Translations under genes and position numbers: made by a program | The notes under the pieces: generated by a model | What the model was told of the DNA's origin: nothing | The model's input: only the letters and a program-made list of their open reading frames with translations | The model's database searches: none | Shown: positions 1 through 10,507 of the stretch, piece by piece | How positions within the stretch are numbered: the first letter of the stretch is position 1 | Layout: each line of letters opens with the position of its first letter | NCBI GenBank assembly: GCA_905221605.1 | Contig: CAJNDS010002233.1 | Span: forward strand, 43,501 to 107,500 | Source: Symbiodinium natans | Lineage: Eukaryota > Sar > Dinophyceae > Suessiales > Symbiodiniaceae | Reading direction: 5' to 3' | DNA: 64,000 bases

Positions 1-276
1 TTTCATGGCTTTCGGACTGTGAGGCTGAGGGCAAGCTGTCAAGCCTCATGTTAGCCCCAATTCCTTCCCTGGTCCCTAAACCCCCAACTTTTACTAAACC
101 CTAAATTTCTACTAAACCCTAAACCCTAAACCCTAAAACCTAAACCCTAAAACCCTAAAACCCTAAACCCTACAACCCTACAAACCTAAAGCCCTAAAAC
201 GTTAAACATTAAATTAGTGTTTTAAACCCCAAGCCCTAAACCCTAAACCCTAAACCCTAAACTCCTGAACTAGCAG

Positions 277-338
277 GCCGCATGGACAGCAAAGAGGTCT
301 GCAGAGTCCTCGTGCAGTCGCAGACCCAGGCCACATGA
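277..338 (+). CDS. Small exon, unrecognised gene
   Basis: A GC-rich island between C-rich and G-rich telomere arrays, entered through an AG acceptor at 275-276. The frame starting at 282 reads MDSKEVCRVLVQSQTQAT and then TGA; that stop may lie just inside the following intron. No family recognised. The next exon-like islands on the same strand are at 1040 and 2807. Confidence 0.4.
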
Positions 339-1039
339 TTAGGGTTTAGGGTTTGGGGTTGGGGTTTAGGGCTTAGGGGGGCCGCCATAGCTTTAAGCCC
401 CGTAGCCCTAAGCCCGGGAAAACCCCAATGTTTCAGGGTTGAGGGTTTCAGGGTTCAGGGTTTAGGGTCTAGGGCTTGGGGTTTAGGGCTTAGGGTTCGG
501 AGTTTAGGGCTTAGGGTTTTGGGGTTTAGGTTTAGGCCCTGAAGCCATCAAGCCATCAATGCGGAAGCCCTAACCACTCTCGAGTGCCCAGTCCCCCCTT
601 CCATGCAAGATGCACATGTTGGGGGTTTAGGGTTGAGGGTTGAGGGTTAGGGTTGAGGGTTTAGGGTTTAGGGTTTAGGGTTTAGGGTTTAGGGTTCAGG
701 GTTTAGGGTCAGATTTGGAGAGCGCAAGGCCCTCTGCTCCGCAGCTTTGGGGTGCTTTCCTGTGTTTCCTCTCACAAGCCCTGAGGCCTACAACTTACTA
801 GACCCCAAACCCTAAGCGCACAACCTCAAACCGCATCAGCCAAACCCTGAATTTGGAAAACCCTCAACTTCGCAAGCCGCAACCCTTGCAAGCCTTAAGC
901 CCTGAATTGTGTCATATTACGCAGCCCCCCCCCCCCCCAGCAAAAAAATCAAAAATGCAAGTCAAACGCCAGGACGACACTTTGGAGAAATTGAGATGAC
1001 CCCATATATCTTGTTTAGGGTTTAGGGGTTGCCTGCCAG

Positions 1040-1096
1040 GTGTTCCGGGCGATGAGGGAGTCTGTCGTGGAGGACGGCCACGCCACTACAGACCCC
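1040..1096 (+). CDS. Small exon, unrecognised gene
   Basis: After a CAG acceptor at 1037-1039 the frame reads VFRAMRESVVEDGHATTDP. Codons are rich in G or C at the third position, unlike the surrounding repeats. The 3' end is not fixed. No domain recognised. Confidence 0.45.
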
Positions 1097-1592
1097 CTTC
1101 AGCCCCGAAATCCTCATCCGCAAGCCTTAAGCCCCAGAATTCGCGTAAGCCCAAAACCCGAAACCCGAAACCCCAAACCCTAAACCCTGAACCCTAACCC
1201 TAAACCCGAAACCCTAAACGCTAAACCCAACCTGGGCAGAGTTTTGGGGCCTTAGTCCAGTTACACCTGAGATGTGGGGGCGGACGTGGTTGTATGGCAG
1301 CGAGTACTCTCTCGTGCCGGTCTTCCTTCCTTCTTCCCTTCCTTCCAACCCTAGAACGCAGAATCCTCAGAATTGAGTGCGCCCTAAACCCTAAACTCAG
1401 ACGCGTTAAGAAGCCCGGGGCCCCGGGCCTGGACGCATAGCTTCTAAGGGTAGTTACATGGTCCCTGAACGTGGCCCCTTACTTGGAGGTTTACTGTACT
1501 GATAACCCACCTACAAGCCCCTTAAGCGCCCCAATATGGTTATAAGTAAAGTGTAAGTACAGTTATAGTCGCTTCTTTAAAGAGTTCTGAAG

Positions 1593-1657
1593 TATGGGAC
1601 CTTGGGTTGTACAAGGTGGATAAGGGGTATATAAGGGGTCCCCTTGTAAGGGCCCAT
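1593..1657. mobile_element. Short TIR element, ATGGGCCCTT family
   Basis: About 65 bp with inverted ends (ATGGGACCTT left, AAGGGCCCAT right) and a TATATAAGGGG core. Related copies occur at 19009-19613, 51933-52018, 55406-55470 and 60603-60713. No coding capacity. An overlapping 80-residue reading frame is not credited. Confidence 0.5.
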
Positions 1658-2806
1658 AAATCCAGGTCTTTGTGGGCTGATACAGACATCTGCATCATAG
1701 GGTTCAAGGTCTGTGGTGTGAATAAGGTTCTGCCTCGTCAGGTTGAACAGGGATCATACTGTTCAGAGTTTATTTCATCGAATTATCGGTTTTCTATTTT
1801 GGAACCAGGCGGGTCTTTTCGGAAGCCTGTGGGGGTTTGTAAGTTTTGAGGCTCAGAAGGTTGAGGTTTTAGGTGTTTCGGGGTTTGGGGTTTAGGGCAT
1901 AATTAGGGGCACACTGCCAAGCTTTCGTGCTGCAGCTTGCACCACCCTGACCCGAACTGAACCCTCAATCCTCGAGCCCGGAAGTCTGCCCTGAACCCTA
2001 AATCCCAAACCCTAAACCCTACAACCCTCAACCCCAAGCCCTGAACCCAAAACCCTAAGCCCTAAGCTCTATGCCCCTAAACCTAAACTCCCCAAATGCC
2101 AAGCAATCATCCCTCAACCCTCCAATACCAAACCTCCCGTCAACGCGCCGCAGAGCCGCAAACAGAGCAACCTGGGAAGGCCTAAACTTGGGAACCCCAA
2201 ATCCCAAAGATCCCAAACCCTCAACCCCTAACCTTCCCCAAAGCCCGACATGCCCAGCGGCCCTAAGCCCTAAACCCTAAACCCCAAACCCCAAACCCTA
2301 AACCCCAAACCCCAAACCCTAAACACCCCAAAGGAACCACCGATCAGCCCCCCACCCTCTAGGAGGATCGCGTGGGTCGCAGAGCCCTGGGCTGGGTGAG
2401 CACGCTGCGGGCACCCCGGGCCGCGTTTTTCCCCGGTGGTTTTTAGGTTTAAGGTTAGGGTTTAGGGTTTCGGGTTTAGGGTTTAGGGTTTTGGGTGTAG
2501 TCTAGGCTTCCTCTACGACAAACCCCGCACCTGGAGCCCCAGACCCCCCCTGACCTCCCCTTGGGTGTCGACAGTGACACCCAAGGGTGGAGGGCTCATG
2601 CTACCCAGCCTCACCTCCTTGAGCTGGCCTCTTAAACCCTAAGCCCTATAAACCCTCAAAACCCTCAAAACCCTAAACCCTCAACCCTAAACCCTAAACC
2701 CTAAACCCTAAACCCTAAACCCTAAACCCTAAACCCTAAACCCTAAACCCTACACACTAAACCGTAGACCCCTAACCCTAAACCCTAAACCCTACTGCCC
2801 TGCCAG

Positions 2807-2875
2807 GGGAGCATGCAAGCGGTCCGCGAGCTGGAGCACTTCGTGCTGGAGGCCTCTCTGGCCAATCCTAAGTAT
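2807..2875 (+). CDS. Exon with clear GT donor, unrecognised gene
   Basis: A clean exon: AG acceptor at 2805-2806, 23 codons in phase, GTAAGG donor at 2876. It begins GSMQAVRELEHFVLEASLAN and ends PKY, and looks helical. No family recognised. The next exon (3371) continues in phase 0. Confidence 0.6.
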
Positions 2876-3076
2876 GTAAGGCCTAAACCCTAAACCCTAA
2901 ACCCTGAACCCTCAACCCTGAACCCTAAACCCCTAAGGCCCCTAAAGGCCCACTGAATGCTCCTAAGGCCCCAAAGGCCACGAACAAAGAAGTAAGTAAG
3001 GATCTTTACGTTCTTTTCGGAGATCAACGGCCCCGCCTTTTCGCCTTTTCGATGAAGAATTTAAGGTTGCCCAGGC

Positions 3077-3207
3077 TACTTGGAGGTTCAGGAAACTCAT
3101 AACTTATAACCCCAATTCTAACTGTACCTGTAAGCCCCCTAAGTCCTCTAAGTAGGTTATCAGTAGACATGTAATTGGGGTTATACGTACCCATGAACCG
3201 CCAAGTA
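3077..3207. mobile_element. MITE-like element, ACTTGGAGGTTCA family
   Basis: About 130 bp bounded by ACTTGGAGGTTCA and its complement-like end TGAACCGCCAAGT. The interior holds imperfect palindromes of the type TTATAACC...GGTTAT. At least six other copies lie in this window (30474, 34216, 51079, 55049, 57190, 58364). No ORF. Confidence 0.65.
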
Positions 3208-3332
3208 ACCCTAAACCCTAAACCCTAAACCCTAAACCCTAAACCCTAAACCCTAAACCCTAAACCCTAAACCCTAAACCCTAAACCCTAAACCCTAAAC
3301 CCTAAACCCTAAACCCTAAACCCTAAACCCTT
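3207..3332. repeat. Telomere-like array, CCCTAAA orientation
   Basis: About 17 nearly perfect CCCTAAA units directly upstream of the exon at 3371. It forms the 3' part of an intron, not a chromosome end. Confidence 0.95.
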
Positions 3333-3370
3333 GAAGGCCACTGAGTGCTAGGGTTCTTTCGTGCCCGCAG

Positions 3371-3450
3371 GCACGAAAGATTGGCCTGCTCGCCGCAACT
3401 GACATTGAGTCGCTGCTGCAGCCCCTGCTCTCCGGCCGCGATTGCGGGGG
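3371..3450 (+). CDS. Exon, unrecognised gene
   Basis: Acceptor GCAG at 3367-3370. The open frame starts ARKIGLLAATDIESLLQPLL and continues SGRDCGG. It is in phase with the exon ending at 2875 and probably belongs to the same gene. Donor uncertain. Confidence 0.55.
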
Positions 3451-4026
3451 CTTTTGGGTTCAAGGACCCTAAGCCCTAAACCCTAAACCCCTAAACCCTA
3501 TAAACCCTAAACCCTATAAACCCTAAACCCTAAACCCTAAACCCTAAACCCTAAACCCTAAGCCCTAAGCCCTAAGCCCTTAACCATTAACCCTAAACCC
3601 TAAACCCTAAACCCTAAACCCGAATCCTCGAGCAAGGCCTTTAAGACCTCGAAGTTCCTAGCCCCGCAAGCCCTCTTGCAAAGGCATGTTGGCCCCAGTT
3701 CTAGGACCCTTGGGTTCCCCTTGTAATCCCAACTCAGCCCAGAAGGGTTAGGGTTTAGGGTTTGGGGTTTAGGGTCTAGGGTTTAGGGTTTAGGGTTTAG
3801 GGTCTAGGGTTTAGGATTTAGGGTTTAGGGTCTATTGGGGGGCTCCCACTTCATTCCCGGGTTCCTCTGAAAACCTGCTCTTTGAAGCTAGATATGGTTC
3901 AAGGGGGGGTTATGTAACCTAAGGTTCCCTCCCCACTACTCCCTAAGGCTCCCTTAAGGCTCCCTAAGCTTCCATAAGGTTCCCTAGGTACCCCCCCCCC
4001 CCCCCCCCCCGTGAAAAACCCTAAGC

Positions 4027-4200
4027 CGTAAACCCTAAACCCTAAACCCTAAACCCTAAACCCTAAACCCTAAACCCTAAACCCTAAACCCTAAACCCTA
4101 AACCCTAAACCCTAAACCCTAAACCCTAAACCCTGAACCCTGAACCCTAAACCCTACTAAACCCTAAACCCTACTAAACCCTAAACCCTACTAAACCCTA
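4027..4200. repeat. Telomere-like array, CCCTAAA orientation
   Basis: A long run of CCCTAAA, then CCCTGAA variants, then CCCTAAACCCTACTAAA. It lies immediately upstream of the exon at 4219. Confidence 0.95.
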
Positions 4201-4218
4201 AACCCTATAAAGCGCCAG

Positions 4219-4304
4219 GCACGACCACATGGAGAAGCTGGAAAGGCAGTTCCACAAGGCCTTCTCTGGAGAACTGGAGGCGCCATCTCGCAAGTTTTAG
4301 GGTT
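4219..4304 (+). CDS. Exon, unrecognised gene
   Basis: CAG acceptor at 4216-4218. The frame reads HDHMEKLERQFHKAFSGELE and then APSRK, a charged, helix-like segment. G-rich telomere repeats follow at once. No domain recognised. Confidence 0.5.
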
Positions 4305-4673
4305 TAGGGTTTCGGGTTTAGGGTTTAGGATGTAAGGTTTAGGCGTTAGGTTCAGGATCTACCTGCTGCTTACGCGAATAGCACTCAAGCACTTCCTCCA
4401 TCTCCCCTCCTTCCAGCCCCATCGAACCAAACCCTAGGACCGGGATTAGGCCCCTTTTTTCCCTTTTTTAGGGTTGGGGGTCGGTTCCCTTATAATCCCC
4501 TCAAAACCAAAAAAGGGTACCCTTTTTATTCCTAGGTTACTCCCGACCAGGTCGTTCCCTCTTCTGCCTAGAACCTTTCACTTAACCAGGGGTGCAAAGT
4601 CGGCGAATTTCCTAGTAGCTACCTCTAAGCCTCGACGTTTACGCTTCAGGATGCAGGGTTGAGGAGGTTTCCT

Positions 4674-4785
4674 ACTATTTGCTTAAGAGCCCTAAACCAT
4701 ATAAAAGAGTAATCCCTATATGGCCCTTGTAAGGAATAACCTTTTTTCTAGTTTTTTTTTTGGGGGGGGTTCTTAAGCAAATAGT
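4674..4785. mobile_element. TIR element, ACTATTTGCTTAAGA family
   Basis: About 112 bp with near-perfect inverted ends: ACTATTTGCTTAAGA on the left, TCTTAAGCAAATAGT on the right. A second copy is at 5648-5762. It lies just before an acidic coding island. Confidence 0.7.
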
Positions 4786-4806
4786 CGTTTCGGGGAGACT
4801 CTGCAG

Positions 4807-4870
4807 GAGGACGAGGACGACGAGGAGGAAGAGGAGGAGGAGGCAGAGAATGATGAAGATGCCCCGTGGC
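4807..4870 (+). CDS. Acidic exon
   Basis: After CTGCAG the frame is almost all Asp and Glu (E-D-E-D-D followed by a Glu run), ending AENDEDAPWP. Low-complexity acidic segments are common in nuclear or chromatin proteins, but no function can be assigned. The opposite-strand frame over this region is judged a shadow. Confidence 0.45.
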
Positions 4871-5414
4871 CTTCCACTTGTATGCTTGGCTGGCCTGCGG
4901 GATGGGGCTTTTCCGGAGGTTCAGGGGACTTTCTAGGTGGGTCATCAGGGCTTCAAGTACCCTAAGCTGGGTTGTCCTAATTATATCCACCCGGCGCCCC
5001 CCTCTCAAATCCACGCTTTGAGCCGCAGCACACATAGCCAACCCTTTGAGAGCCTAACACCCCTGAAGCCCCTCGGGCCTTCCAGCATACAAGATCGAGA
5101 ACCTTTAAACCGAAAACCCTAAAGCTGAGAACCCTAAGCCCTATAGACCCGTCTGAACCCTAAACCTAAACACCCCAAACCCTACAACCCTAAATCCCTG
5201 AATCCCTAAAGCCTAAAACCTCTTGGGCTCCCACCGAAAGCCCCGAAGCCACCAAAGCCACCCTCGAGCTCCAAGGGTTTAGGGTTTAGGGTTTAGGGGT
5301 TATAGGGCTTACGTTTTAGGGTTCATGGGGCCCAAGAAATGAAGCCGAAGCGGTTTAGGGTTTAGGGTTTAGGGTTTAGGGTTTAGGGTTTAGGGTTTAG
5401 GGTTTAGGGTTTAG

Positions 5415-5500
5415 TACCTCTGGCTATGTGGGGATCCCTGCAAGGAGCTCGACGTCTTCCTCGATTATGGGCAATCCAAACCTATGACCGTACGCCATTA
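5415..5500 (+). CDS. Exon-like island, unrecognised gene
   Basis: The open frame reads YLWLCGDPCKELDVFLDYG before losing coding character. It follows a G-rich telomere array. Boundaries are uncertain. Confidence 0.35.
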
Positions 5501-5647
5501 ATCCGACTGTCCCAAACGCTTCAACTCCTAAACCACAAGCCCTAAACTCCTAAACTGTAAGCCCTAAACCCCAGAACTCCGTAACCCTAAGCCCTAAAAC
5601 GCTAAACCCTAAACTCCTAAACTCCTGCCCCCTAAACTCCTATGCGG

Positions 5648-5762
5648 CTATTTGCTTAAGAGCCCCCCCCCCTCCCCCCAAAGAGTAAAAGACGATAGTC
5701 CCCATATTGCCCTGACAAGGAAGAACATTTTCACGTCTCGGTGGGGTTCTTAAGCAACTAGT
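5648..5762. mobile_element. TIR element, ACTATTTGCTTAAGA family, copy 2
   Basis: Left end CTATTTGCTTAAGAG, right end TTCTTAAGCAACTAG, with a poly-C stretch inside. It shares its core layout (a CCCTATAT-like segment, then a G-rich segment) with the copy at 4674. Confidence 0.65.
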
Positions 5763-5967
5763 AGAGCCCAAAAGCCCTAAGCTCTAAATTCTAAATTCTA
5801 CTGTAAACCCCAAACCCTAAACCCTGAACCCCCAAACCCCAAACCCTAAACCCCAAACCCCAAACCCTAAACCCCAAACCCGAAACCCGAAACCCTAAAC
5901 CCTAAACCCTAAACCCTAACCCTAAACCCTAAACCCTAAACCCTAAACCCTAAACCCTAAACCCCAG

Positions 5968-6043
5968 CTCATGAACTCTCACCAGTTTACTCCGAGGTCG
6001 GCTCTTCGTCTTCCAGCGACTCCGAGGGACCCAGCCAGGCTCG
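5968..6043 (+). CDS. Serine-rich exon
   Basis: Following CCCCAG at 5962-5967 the frame reads HELSPVYSEVGSSSSSDSEG and then PSQAR. A Ser/Asp/Glu-rich linker type of sequence; another frame is also open, so this is moderate. Confidence 0.4.
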
Positions 6044-6377
6044 AGGGTTTAGGGTTTAGGGTTTTGGTTTTAGGGTTTAGGGTTTAGGGTTAGGTTTTTT
6101 AGGGTTTGGGGGTTAGGGTTTAGGGTTTGGGGTTTAGGGTTCAGGGTTCAGGGTTGAGGATTCGGGGGTTGAAACTTCAGAGTCGAGAGTCTTCGGTTCC
6201 AGTTTGGGGTGGGGAGGCAAGTTCTTGTAGACGTTCTTGCAGGTCTGGGTTCAAAAGTTCAGGGGGTAAGACTCTTCGGTTTCGTGTGTGGCGGTGAGGA
6301 AAGCAGGCATCCTTCGTCAAGTAGATCTGTTTGGGGCAGTCTGTTCAGCTTTGTCAAGCAAAGAGAAGTCATGCTGA

Positions 6378-6614
6378 GAAGATGCCGCCAGAGCCGTTCC
6401 AACTTCCCTGGCCAAGGGAACCCCGGCCTACTGGCGGGCCGTAGCAAACGGGACAGTTCGCAGCTACATGACGTTGGCAGTAGAACCGAAGACCCAGGAC
6501 CAAGTTGCAACCCTTGTGTTGCAGTCTAGCCTGGATCCGGGGAGAAGGCCGTCATGGTGTTCCTTGACGTTGAGAACCTCGGAGAAAGCATGGGGCCAAA
6601 CTGCCAGACATGTT
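6378..6614 (+). CDS. Open exon region, unrecognised gene
   Basis: A 79-codon open frame ending at TGA 6615. It begins around EDAARAVPTSLAKGTPAYWR and contains EPKTQDQVATLVLQ. Codon use looks coding. It overlaps a second coding-like frame downstream (6554-6798), so either an unseen intron or a frameshift joins them. No family recognised. Confidence 0.4.
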
Positions 6615-6798
6615 TGAGGCGCAAGTTCGGGGTCATGGACAAGCTGCTCAGGAAGCTTCTTCATGGGGCCATGGCAGGCCGAGGATCAGCGGAACGACGA
6701 AGGCGAGGTCGTCCTGAGAACGCCATGGAATCCCTACGCCTCCTGAGCCGGGAGGTGTGCGACATGATTCGGTCAGACCTCAGTGAAAGGGAATCTAG
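6554..6798 (+). CDS. Open exon region with basic and helical segments
   Basis: The frame starting VFLDVENLGESMGPNCQTCL runs through a basic stretch (AERRRRGRPENAMESLRLLS) to IRSDLSERES. A GT at 6799 coincides with the start of a short TIR element, so the element may serve as the intron here. No family recognised. Confidence 0.4.
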
Positions 6799-6906
6799 GT
6801 CTCCCAGTGGGCCTTTTTTTCCTTTTTGGGGTCTTAGGTTCCTTATAAAACTGCCCAATACCAAAAAAGGGAGCCCTCATTATTCCTAGGTTACTGGGGA
6901 TCCTAG
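6799..6906. mobile_element. TIR element, family B, possible intron
   Basis: About 100 bp: TCCCAGT-type ends, then CCTTTTTTTCC, GTTCCTTATAAAA, CCAAAAAAGGG, and ATTCCTAGGTTACTGGGGA. It is bordered by TCTAGG/CCTAGG and can be read as starting GT (6799) and ending AG (6906). Many related copies lie elsewhere in the window. Confidence 0.55.
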
Positions 6907-6914
6907 GAATGGTA

Positions 6915-7032
6915 CATGCTGGAAGTGAAGCTTCGCTTGGCGAGGGTTCTTCTGAAATAGCAAGAGCAGCACTTGCGCGACATGCCAGCTTCCGCATATT
7001 AACAGACGTAGAGAAACACCGGCGAAAGCAGA
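6915..7032 (+). CDS. Exon-like frame after the family B element
   Basis: The frame reads AGSEASLGEGSSEIARAALA followed by RHASFRILTDVEKHRRKQT. Coding-like composition. Its phase relative to the exon before the element is not resolved; the other phase gives an early stop at 6925-6927. Confidence 0.4.
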
Positions 7033-7466
7033 CGTTTCGGGTTTGGGGTTTATCTGGGGTTTAGGGTTTAGGGTTTAGGGATTTAAGTTTGAGATAATTC
7101 GTCCCTGGTTTTTAGGAACCTCAGAATTTTGGGGCTTAGACGTTTAGTGACGTTTAGCGTTTCAGGGTCTAGGTCTTCTGTTAGGTGTAGGTTCTAGGAA
7201 CTCAGGAATGTAGGGGTCAGTTCAGGGCTTCTTAGGGTATAGGAAAGTCGGCTCAGAAACTCTGCGGACGTTCGGGCTTACAGGTTTAGGGCTTTCGGGG
7301 CTCAGAGGTTTAGGCGTTTTGGGCTTTAGGGGTTCAGGGCTTTCGGGGTATGTCAGGTGTGCTTCAAGGGCAAAGCAGACGCCCTAAACCCTAAACCCTA
7401 AACCCTAAACCCTAAACCCTAAACCCTAAACCCTGAACCCTGAACCCTAAACCCCAGACCCAAAAG

Positions 7467-7553
7467 CCCGGAACCTGGGCGGTCTTTGATCAGGCTGACA
7501 AGCTGCAGATAGAGGAGATCTCGGAGGCACGCCAGCTGAGAGTTTTTTTGATG
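7467..7553 (+). CDS. Exon with clear GT donor, unrecognised gene
   Basis: AG acceptor at 7465-7466, 29 in-phase codons, GTGAGAG donor at 7554. It begins PGTWAVFDQADKLQIEEISE and ends ARQLRVFLM. The following intron (7554-8069) has a G-rich telomere array first and a C-rich one last. Confidence 0.65.
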
Positions 7554-8069
7554 GTGAGAGGTGGGTTTAGAGTTTAGGGTGTAGGGTCTAGGGTTTGGGG
7601 TTTAGGGTGTAGGGTTTAGGGTGTAGGGTTTAGGGTTTAGGGTTTAGGGTTTAGGGTTGTGGGCTTAGGCTTCTCCTGAGGCTGCAAGTTCCCATCCCGA
7701 ACTCCGAAACCCAAAGTGCGTGCTCCGCCCATGCAGTCTCTGAGGCACAAACCCTAAGTCCCACACCCCCAGGCCCCAAACCCTAACACCCCCAGGCCCC
7801 AAACCCTAACACCCTAAATACCCTAAGCCCAAAACCCCAAGTTAGGATTGGAGCGGGCTTGCAACTGAGAGAGGGTTGCCCTGAACCCTAAATCCCTAAC
7901 CCTCAGAAGTCAAAACTCGATACCCTAAACCCTATAGTTCTTTTCGAACCCTGAACCTGAACCCTGAGCCCTGAGCCCTGAACCTTTAAACCCTAAACCC
8001 TAAACCCTAAACCTTAAACCCTAAACCCCAAACCCCAAACCCCAAACCCCGGCCCCAAGCCCAAAACAG

Positions 8070-8180
8070 GTGGAGATGCCTGACTCGCAGGATCCTGGCG
8101 CCCATCCGGGGGCGCCTGGCGGCCAGCTGAGCGCGCCTTGGCAAGGGAGCCTCCCACCCCTTCTCAGGGGCTTGCTGAAC
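8070..8180 (+). CDS. Proline/glycine-rich exon with GT donor
   Basis: Acceptor AACAG at 8065-8069, 37 in-phase codons, donor GTAAAC at 8181. Begins VEMPDSQDPGAHPGAPGGQL and ends PPLLRGLLN. In phase with the exon ending at 7553, so probably the same gene. No family recognised. Confidence 0.65.
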
Positions 8181-8219
8181 GTAAACGGAGACTTACAATG
8201 TTGGTGTATGTTTAGAAAT

Positions 8220-8505
<286 letters not shown>

Positions 8506-8579
8506 CCCCCCCACCCAAAACCCACGCTTCCATATGCTCTTGCCTGAAGTCCGACAGATCGGCCTCCCAGTTTGGTCAT

Positions 8580-9920
8580 GGTAGGGTTTTAGAAATTCAT
8601 TAAATAGTTTACTGAATTTCACTAATTTGTCTAATGTCCTTGATTTCGTTACTTTTAGTTAAGTTCGTTGATTCCAAAAAGCTTAATTCACATAATTAGA
8701 TCCACTCAGCCATTGCTCGAGCGAGTGCTCAAACAGAAGTGACCTGAACAATTTGCTCGAGATCGTGGATTGCTATTAAGTGTTAAAACGTTTAAAAAAA
8801 GTAAAAAACTATCAATAAGATTGCTAGATTGCTGTTAGTTTTACTTGGTTTCCTATTAAATTTACTGGGATTCATAGGGTTCGTATGAATTCAACAAGAA
8901 TCCTATTTACATCAATACGTACAATTGATAGGAATCTGGTTTAAATATGTAGAAGCATATCAAATTAGTAGGACTCCTATTCTAATTTCTTGGAGTCCTA
9001 AACTCAAAGGAATCATAGGAAGCCCATTGAAATGAATAGGAATCCTTTTGAATTCATAGGAATGCTGTTAAAATGAATATGAACCCTATAAAAACTTCTG
9101 TGAACTCTTTTACGAGTAACAGGAATCCGTTTAACATGAAGACGAATCCTATTAAGATTAAGAGGAGCCAATAAAATTCTATAAAAAAGTAACGTGGACC
9201 CTTTGAAACAAAAAGAGCCGCACTGATGAAGTGACTATGAACCCTATTAAAACTTTTTGTTCATAGGACTGCTGTTAAAATTATTAAGAATTACTGTACA
9301 ATAAAATAATTTCGAGTCCAATTGAAATGAATAGGGACCAGTACTCAAAAAACAGTAGGAGCACTGTTGAATCTAGTAGGATCCCTATGAAAATTATTAA
9401 GAATCCTTTCAACATGAATGAGAGACCCTGTTAACATGAATACGAAGCCTATTCAAATTAATCAGGAACCTATTTAAATTAATTGGAAGCTTATCAAAGC
9501 AAAAAGAATCCAATTAACAATTGTACGCAATCTTTTGAAATTGAATAAGAAGCCCATTAACATCATAGGAATATGTTTAAAAAATATTAGGAATAAGAAC
9601 GCTATGAACATTACTAAGAACCCTATTCAAACTACTTGGAATCTGATGAAAATGAATAGTAATCAATATGAACCCGAATAAATCCAATAGGCACCCTTTA
9701 ATAGGCATCCTTTAGAAATTAATACGAACCCAATTAGACAAATGCAGGAATCCTACTGAAAAACAGTGAATGCTAGTAAAATTATTCGGAATCGTATCAA
9801 TTTAATACGAACCCCCAGTAAAATGAACGGCAGTAGGATTAATCTTCAATAGGAAACCTACTCGGTAAGATTAATAAGACTCCTATTTTCCGTCTCTAAT
9901 TTCAAAATGTAACCTTTTTC
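8580..9920. repeat. AT-rich degenerate repeat field
   Basis: About 1.3 kb of AT-rich DNA with loosely repeated segments of the form AGGAATCCTATTAAAATGAA, spaced roughly 30-45 bp apart and in diverged versions. No telomere units and no credible ORF. Strong composition break from both flanks. Confidence 0.7.
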
Positions 9921-10375
9921 TCGGCTCTTAGAATTCCAGAATTCCAGATTTTTCAGGGGCCCCGAGTTCCCGAGTTCCAGATTCTGGAATTCTGGAATTT
10001 TGGAACTGGTGGCTAATAAGAACTCCCATTGAAGTGAAGGGGAGTATTATTAAATGTAAATCAGCCTAGAAAATTATAAGGAATCCTCTAAGACTTAATG
10101 GGTAAGATTAATAAGACTCTTATTTTCCGTCTCTAATTTCAAATGTAGCCTTTTTCTTGGCTCTCCGAAATTAGAATTCCAGAATTCCAGAATTCCAGAA
10201 TTCCAGATTTGTCAGGGGCCCCCAGTTCCAGAATTCCAGATTCTGGAATTCTGGAATTCTGGAACTGGGGGCCTCTGAAAAATCTGGAATTCTGGAATTC
10301 TGGAATTAGGGATCTCAGAAAATCTGGAATTCTGGAATTCTGGAATTCTGGAACTGAGGGTTTCTGGGGAGAGGT
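9868..10375. repeat. Duplicated palindromic GAATTC/CCAGAA cluster
   Basis: Two copies of a segment starting near 9868 and 10107 (shared text of the form ATTTTCCGTCTCTAATTTCA) each lead into runs of GAATTCCA and its complement TGGAATTC. Around 10163-10310 the two arms pair around a centre near 10240, including GGGGCCCCCAGTTCCAGAAT against its complement. This could form a large hairpin. Confidence 0.8.
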
Positions 10376-10429
10376 TTTCATAGTGTACGATAGGAAAACA
10401 TAGTAAAACGCGGGTTTTGAGGGGGGGGG

Positions 10430-10448
10430 GGTAGCATATATATATATA

Positions 10449-10506
<58 letters not shown>
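10430..10506. repeat. TATATG microsatellite, copy 2
   Basis: A TA dinucleotide run followed by about ten TATATG hexamers, flanked by poly-G and poly-C, mirroring the arrangement at 8362-8515. Confidence 0.95.
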
Positions 10507-10507
10507 A

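Noticed and set aside
9920-10375. Heat-shock promoter with stacked HSEs
   Set aside because: The triplets are part of extended palindromic repeats and no gene start follows within reach; a promoter role is not supported.
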